In this document: positions 6,260 through 8,576 of the stretch, piece by piece
Layout: each line of letters opens with the position of its first letter
How positions within the stretch are numbered: position 1 is the first letter of the stretch
Source of the DNA: Bryobacteraceae bacterium
GTDB taxonomy: Bacteria; Acidobacteriota; Terriglobia; Bryobacterales; Bryobacteraceae
DNA: 8,576 nt
Direction of reading: 5' to 3'
NCBI GenBank assembly: GCA_030039005.1
Contig: JASHQT010000399.1
Coordinates: forward strand, 1-8,576
The notes under the pieces: model-generated
What the model was told of the DNA's origin: nothing
The model's input: only the letters and a program-made list of their open reading frames with translations
Database searches by the model: none
Made by a program: the position numbers and the translations under genes

Positions 6260-7452
6260 AGGCTCCTCAGCTCGGCGCTCGCCAATCGCTTCCACTTCGC
6301 CAGTTGCCTGCGTCGATTTCCGGGCATGGTGTCCACCGCTTCGCGGCACTGCTGGAATTGGCTGCGCGCTTCCTCCGTGCGCCCCAGCGCGGCTAGAGCC
6401 TTGCCGAACCAATACAGTCCTTCGGGATCGTAGGGCCGCCGGTCCACAAACTTAGCCAAATCCTCGCGCGCCTCTTCCATGCGCCCGGCGCGGAAGTACG
6501 CCACTCCCAACTCGCGCCACACTTCATGCGAGCAGCACTGATCATCGAGCGCCGCGGCGCGGCTGAGCAAATTAATCGCATCGTTCCAGCGTTCTTCTTC
6601 GAGCGCGATCCGCCCGAGCTGAAACACGGGATCGGCCTCGCGCGCATCAATCTCGGCTGCGCGCGTGAAACGCTTGCGCGCTTCGTCGTATTGATGCCGC
6701 TGCTGATAAATCAATCCGAGCTGATACTGCGCGTCGCCATCCTGTGGATTCGTGGCGGCGATGTCCAATTGTTGCCGCAAATGCTGCCGCGCCCGCAATC
6801 CTTCGCCCAGCGAGCGCATGTCGGAGCTCAAAAGAATGTACGCGTAAAACAGCAAAAACGGCGACGCGACGTAGTACATCAGCCCGCCCAGAAACAGAAA
6901 CGCAATCACGCCGCCGAACATCGCGGCCATCCCGATCACCGCCGTGACCAATGCCATCGCCGCCCCGCATCCGTACAGTGTGCGAATCGAGCATGCCGCC
7001 AAAACCAGAAAATAAATCTGCGCCGCGATCTCCAGGACCAGCGTGGCGAACCCTCCCAGATACATGATCCGCGTCCCGACGATCACCGGTAGAAACGCCG
7101 CCGCGATCGCGAGCAACACGCAGTTGAGCAACGTCAAATAATCCTTGCGCAGCATCACCGCGAAACTTTCACGCCAGCGGTAGACCATCATCACTAGGAT
7201 CGCGGCCGGAACATATGCCAGCGCGATCGCGCCCAGGATCCGGAGACTGGAAACCGGCTGAATCGCGACCAAGATGATCTGTGCGAGCTGGCCGCCGAAC
7301 CTTGGCAGAATCACACGGCCCGGTGCGAGCGCCAGCGCCAGAAACGCGGCTACCACCGCAAACCAGATCCGCCCGCGATCGATGATCCGGCTGGCCGCCT
7401 GCACCGGCCGGACGTAGAGCAGGAACAGGAGCTGAAATTGCTCGCCCAGCAT
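6256..7452 (-). CDS. Membrane protein with N-terminal multi-pass (Yip1-like) domain and C-terminal TPR array
   Basis: No characterised homologue is recognised. The 398-aa protein falls into two halves. Residues about 29-210 are strongly hydrophobic, with roughly five to seven predicted membrane segments (approximately 29-45, 56-68, 71-91, 108-126, 130-155, 163-188 and 190-209). An RPVQAASRIIDRGR lead-in and the overall pattern resemble Yip1-type domains. Residues about 238-376 contain four consecutive TPR-like helical hairpins, recognisable from LG...Y/A...A....F spacing: YQLGLIYQQ, FQLGRIALEEE, RELGVAYFRAG and YWFGKALAALG. The architecture suggests a scaffold that displays TPRs in the cytoplasm from the inner membrane. 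ATG 7452 is the first start after an in-frame TAA 21 nt upstream, with a weak GGAAA ribosome-binding site. The gene converges on tatD, overlapping by 4 bp. Function is unknown; a link to envelope or secretion is only a guess from architecture. Confidence 0.85.
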   Translation of the reverse strand: MLGEQFQLLFLLYVRPVQAASRIIDRGRIWFAVVAAFLALALAPGRVILPRFGGQLAQIILVAIQPVSSLRILGAIALAYVPAAILVMMVYRWRESFAVMLRKDYLTLLNCVLLAIAAAFLPVIVGTRIMYLGGFATLVLEIAAQIYFLVLAACSIRTLYGCGAAMALVTAVIGMAAMFGGVIAFLFLGGLMYYVASPFLLFYAYILLSSDMRSLGEGLRARQHLRQQLDIAATNPQDGDAQYQLGLIYQQRHQYDEARKRFTRAAEIDAREADPVFQLGRIALEEERWNDAINLLSRAAALDDQCCSHEVWRELGVAYFRAGRMEEAREDLAKFVDRRPYDPEGLYWFGKALAALGRTEEARSQFQQCREAVDTMPGNRRRQLAKWKRLASAELRSL

Positions 7453-7588
7453 GCCGCGACATTTCCAGATTTACCACAGGGGTCGCGGAACGGGGGTGAC
7501 TTCCTGGTGCGCTAAATCTGTATTGTGTCGTATCTCTCGGCGGTGGCCTCGCAAGTGTGGGCCGCCGGGCAGTATAAGATGAGCTCTG

Positions 7589-7696
7589 ATGCGGTATTTC
7601 ACGTCGCTGCTGCTAATGATCGTAGAAGTTAGCATGCTACTTGAGCCCTCCCGGACCGATCATTCCGTATCTGCGCAAGAAGGCCAAGAATCCTGA
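7589..7696 (+). CDS. Possible 35-aa hydrophobic peptide (doubtful)
   Basis: ATG 7589 to TGA 7694 encodes a 35-aa peptide whose first part, MRYFTSLLLMIVEVSMLL, looks like a short membrane or signal segment, followed by a polar tail. It is preceded by a TATAAG hexamer about 10 bp upstream and no clear ribosome-binding site. It overlaps, in another frame, the better-looking reading frame 7641-7805. It may be noise, an independent small protein, or the 5' portion of one gene split from its 3' portion by a frameshift. No family is recognised. Confidence 0.2.
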   Translation: MRYFTSLLLMIVEVSMLLEPSRTDHSVSAQEGQES

Positions 7697-7805
7697 GGAT
7701 TTTACGAGAGGACTCAAGATAGCGATGACGGTCCGCCGGTGGCTCGGCGTCGCGGCCTTAGTCCTGGGCCTGTTCGTGTTGAGCGGATGGGGGACCCAAT
7801 ATTAG
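7641..7805 (+). CDS. Candidate 54-aa single-pass small membrane protein (start uncertain, possibly a gene fragment)
   Basis: The frame is open from 7626 (after TAG 7623-7625) to TAG 7803-7805 and encodes a plausible protein: a Pro-rich start (SPPGPIIPYL), a basic/acidic stretch (RKKAKNPEDFTRGLK), then a positively charged MTVRRW followed by a hydrophobic helix (LGVAALVLGLFVLSGW) and a short GTQY tail. About 70% of third codon positions are G or C, as expected for coding sequence in this genome. Start options are TTG 7641 (54 aa, no clear ribosome-binding site) or ATG 7725 (26 aa, with GAGAGGA 12 nt upstream). The charge pattern before the helix suggests membrane insertion with the N-terminal part in the cytoplasm. 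No homologue is recognised. It could also be the 3' remnant of a frameshifted gene beginning at ATG 7589. Confidence 0.35.
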   Translation: MSPPGPIIPYLRKKAKNPEDFTRGLKIAMTVRRWLGVAALVLGLFVLSGWGTQY

Positions 7806-7920
7806 CTCCCTGCGTTACTTTTGCGTGCCAGCCCCGCCAATCCCCAACCCCGCCACGGCGCGCAGCGCCCGGCACGAGGCCAGCGCTGTCCGCAAAAATA
7901 GCGTTCGCGACCCAACCTGC

Positions 7921-7926
7921 TAAACT
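7921..7926 (+). promoter_or_regulatory. Possible -10 element of the polyprenyl synthase gene
   Basis: TAAACT, an AT-rich hexamer in otherwise GC-rich sequence, ends 9 nt before ATG 7936. If used as a -10 box, transcription would start within a few bases of the start codon, giving an almost leaderless mRNA. This agrees with the lack of a Shine-Dalgarno sequence. No good -35 hexamer lies 16-18 bp upstream, so support is weak. Confidence 0.25.
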
Positions 7927-7935
7927 TAAAAATCC

Positions 7936-8576
7936 ATGGGACTCGGCAGGCTGGGTCAAACTCTCACCGCGCGGGAGATCTTCGAGCTCGTCAAGAAAGA
8001 TCTCGAGCGCGTGGAGCGCGAGATCAGCCTGGAATCGGTAGCCAGCGTTGACGCGGTCACCACCATTTCGCGCTATTTGCAGGATGGCGGCGGCAAACGC
8101 CTGCGCCCCATCCTGGTGCTGCTCGCCTCGCAACTGGTGGGTGAAGTCACCGATGGAACCATCCGCATGGCCGCCGTAGTGGAGATGATCCATGCCGCCA
8201 CGCTGGTCCACGATGACGTCATCGATATCGCGAAAACGCGCCGCGGCCGTCCGTCTTCGAACACCATCTGGGGCAATCACACCTGCGTGCTCGCGGGCGA
8301 CTGGCTCTACATGCAGGCGTTCCAGGTCGCCCTCCGCGAGCGCAATTTCCACGTTCTCGATCTGTTGATCGCGCTCACTCAAATGATGGTGGAAGGCGAG
8401 TTGCTGCAACTGGAGCGCATCGGCAAGATCGACATCTCCGAGGCGGACTACATGGAGCTGGTGGACCGCAAAACCGCCAGCCTGTTCTCGGCCTGCGCGC
8501 GCCTGGGCGCGGTCACCTCACAAACACCGGGTGGCGCGAACGAAGCCATCGAAACGCGCCTCGGCGAGTTCGCCTG
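7936..8576 (+). CDS. ispB: Long-chain polyprenyl diphosphate synthase, N-terminal part (3' end outside window)
   Basis: Trans-prenyltransferases of the IspB/SdsA/HepT group extend farnesyl or geranylgeranyl diphosphate with IPP, commonly to make the side chain of menaquinone or ubiquinone. The frame runs from ATG 7936 off the window end, showing 213 codons of a protein usually 320-350 aa. GGGKRLRPIL (51-60) binds the diphosphate. The first Asp-rich motif is LVHDDVID (90-97) followed by RRG (102-104), with D93, D94 and D97 chelating Mg. Ala88, five residues before that motif, is small, which in this family favours long chains; the HAATLVHDD context closely matches octaprenyl-type enzymes. GDW, EGELLQL and a KTASLF stretch follow as expected. 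The second DDxxD motif should lie beyond the window. In-frame TAA at 7927-7929 fixes ATG as the first start; no ribosome-binding site is visible. Exact chain length, and hence the ispB symbol, is an inference. Confidence 0.93.
   Translation, partial: MGLGRLGQTLTAREIFELVKKDLERVEREISLESVASVDAVTTISRYLQDGGGKRLRPILVLLASQLVGEVTDGTIRMAAVVEMIHAATLVHDDVIDIAKTRRGRPSSNTIWGNHTCVLAGDWLYMQAFQVALRERNFHVLDLLIALTQMMVEGELLQLERIGKIDISEADYMELVDRKTASLFSACARLGAVTSQTPGGANEAIETRLGEFA

Larger units (their letters stand above)
7453..7935. other. 483-bp region between two divergent genes, no large gene
   Basis: This gap separates the 5' end of the - strand membrane-TPR gene from the 5' end of the polyprenyl synthase, so it should hold promoters in both directions. 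No convincing -35/-10 pair is visible for the - strand gene. A TATAAG hexamer at 7573-7578 precedes the small reading frames but lacks a good -35. CGGCGG (7538-7543) and CCGCCG (7562-7567) can pair across an 18-nt loop, and GGCGC/GCGCC (7857-7869) form a tiny 5-bp hairpin; neither is followed by a T-run. The stretch 7626-7805 has coding-like composition in one frame and is listed separately. Nothing resembling a tRNA, riboswitch or insertion sequence was recognised. Confidence 0.6.

Noticed and set aside
7538..7567. CGGCGG/CCGCCG inverted repeat
   Set aside because: A 6-bp GC stem with an 18-nt loop and no T-run is expected by chance in this composition, so it is not called a terminator or operator.
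7857..7869. GGCGC-GCA-GCGCC mini hairpin
   Set aside because: Five base pairs with no following T-run do not make a terminator, and such short GC palindromes are common here.
7739..8041. 100-aa open frame on the + strand
   Set aside because: It runs out of frame through the gap and into the polyprenyl synthase start, is Ser/Arg/Pro rich and lacks any motif or initiation signal.
7714..8409. 231-aa open frame on the - strand
   Set aside because: It is antisense to the polyprenyl synthase, which carries GGKRLRP and DDVID; no motif in the antisense product.
1..8576. Search for defence systems, CRISPR arrays, insertion sequences, tRNA genes and riboswitches
   Set aside because: No regularly spaced repeats, transposase or nuclease-helicase modules, tRNA-like folds or known riboswitch cores were recognised by eye on either strand.

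Overview
The window reads as a compact, GC-rich (roughly 60% or more) bacterial chromosome segment made mostly of housekeeping and metabolic genes. No phage, transposase, CRISPR, tRNA or rRNA signal was seen. Gene content and order (purK, nitronate monooxygenase, sirtuin, larC, metG, tatD, a membrane-TPR protein, then a polyprenyl diphosphate synthase) together with base composition suggest an Acidobacteriota-like bacterium. That assignment is an inference from memory of such neighbourhoods and was not tested by a search.

Layout. From 1 to 6259 all genes lie on the + strand and are tightly packed: the 3' end of purK (1-525), a nitronate monooxygenase family flavoprotein (556-1599, or from GTG 529), a class III sirtuin (1623-2333), larC (2330-3511), metG (3508-5436) and tatD (5489-6259). 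The sirtuin/larC and larC/metG junctions are both 4-bp ATGA overlaps, so these three genes are very likely translationally coupled. The only sizeable gap in the run (52 bp, metG-tatD) holds a two-tier inverted repeat. A - strand gene (6256-7452) for an integral membrane protein with a C-terminal TPR array converges on tatD, and the two stop codons overlap. It is followed by a 483-bp gap (7453-7935) with no large gene but with a plausible small membrane-protein reading frame of 54 aa (7641-7805), possibly broken. A long-chain polyprenyl diphosphate synthase starts at 7936 and runs off the window.

How the genes fit together. PurK belongs to de novo purine synthesis. MetG charges tRNA-Met. TatD is a metal-dependent hydrolase often found next to metG. 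LarC inserts nickel into the pincer cofactor of lactate racemase-type enzymes; its partners LarB, LarE and LarA are not in the window. The sirtuin carries the Tyr/Arg pair associated with removal of acidic acyl groups from lysine. The polyprenyl synthase probably makes a quinone side chain or a related long isoprenoid. No single pathway explains the whole cluster; it looks like a housekeeping operon with accessory metabolic genes inserted. I did not find evidence for a dramatic new system. The most unusual items are the small-ORF region at 7589-7805, the membrane-TPR protein, and a sirtuin and an apparently unaccompanied larC coupled to metG.
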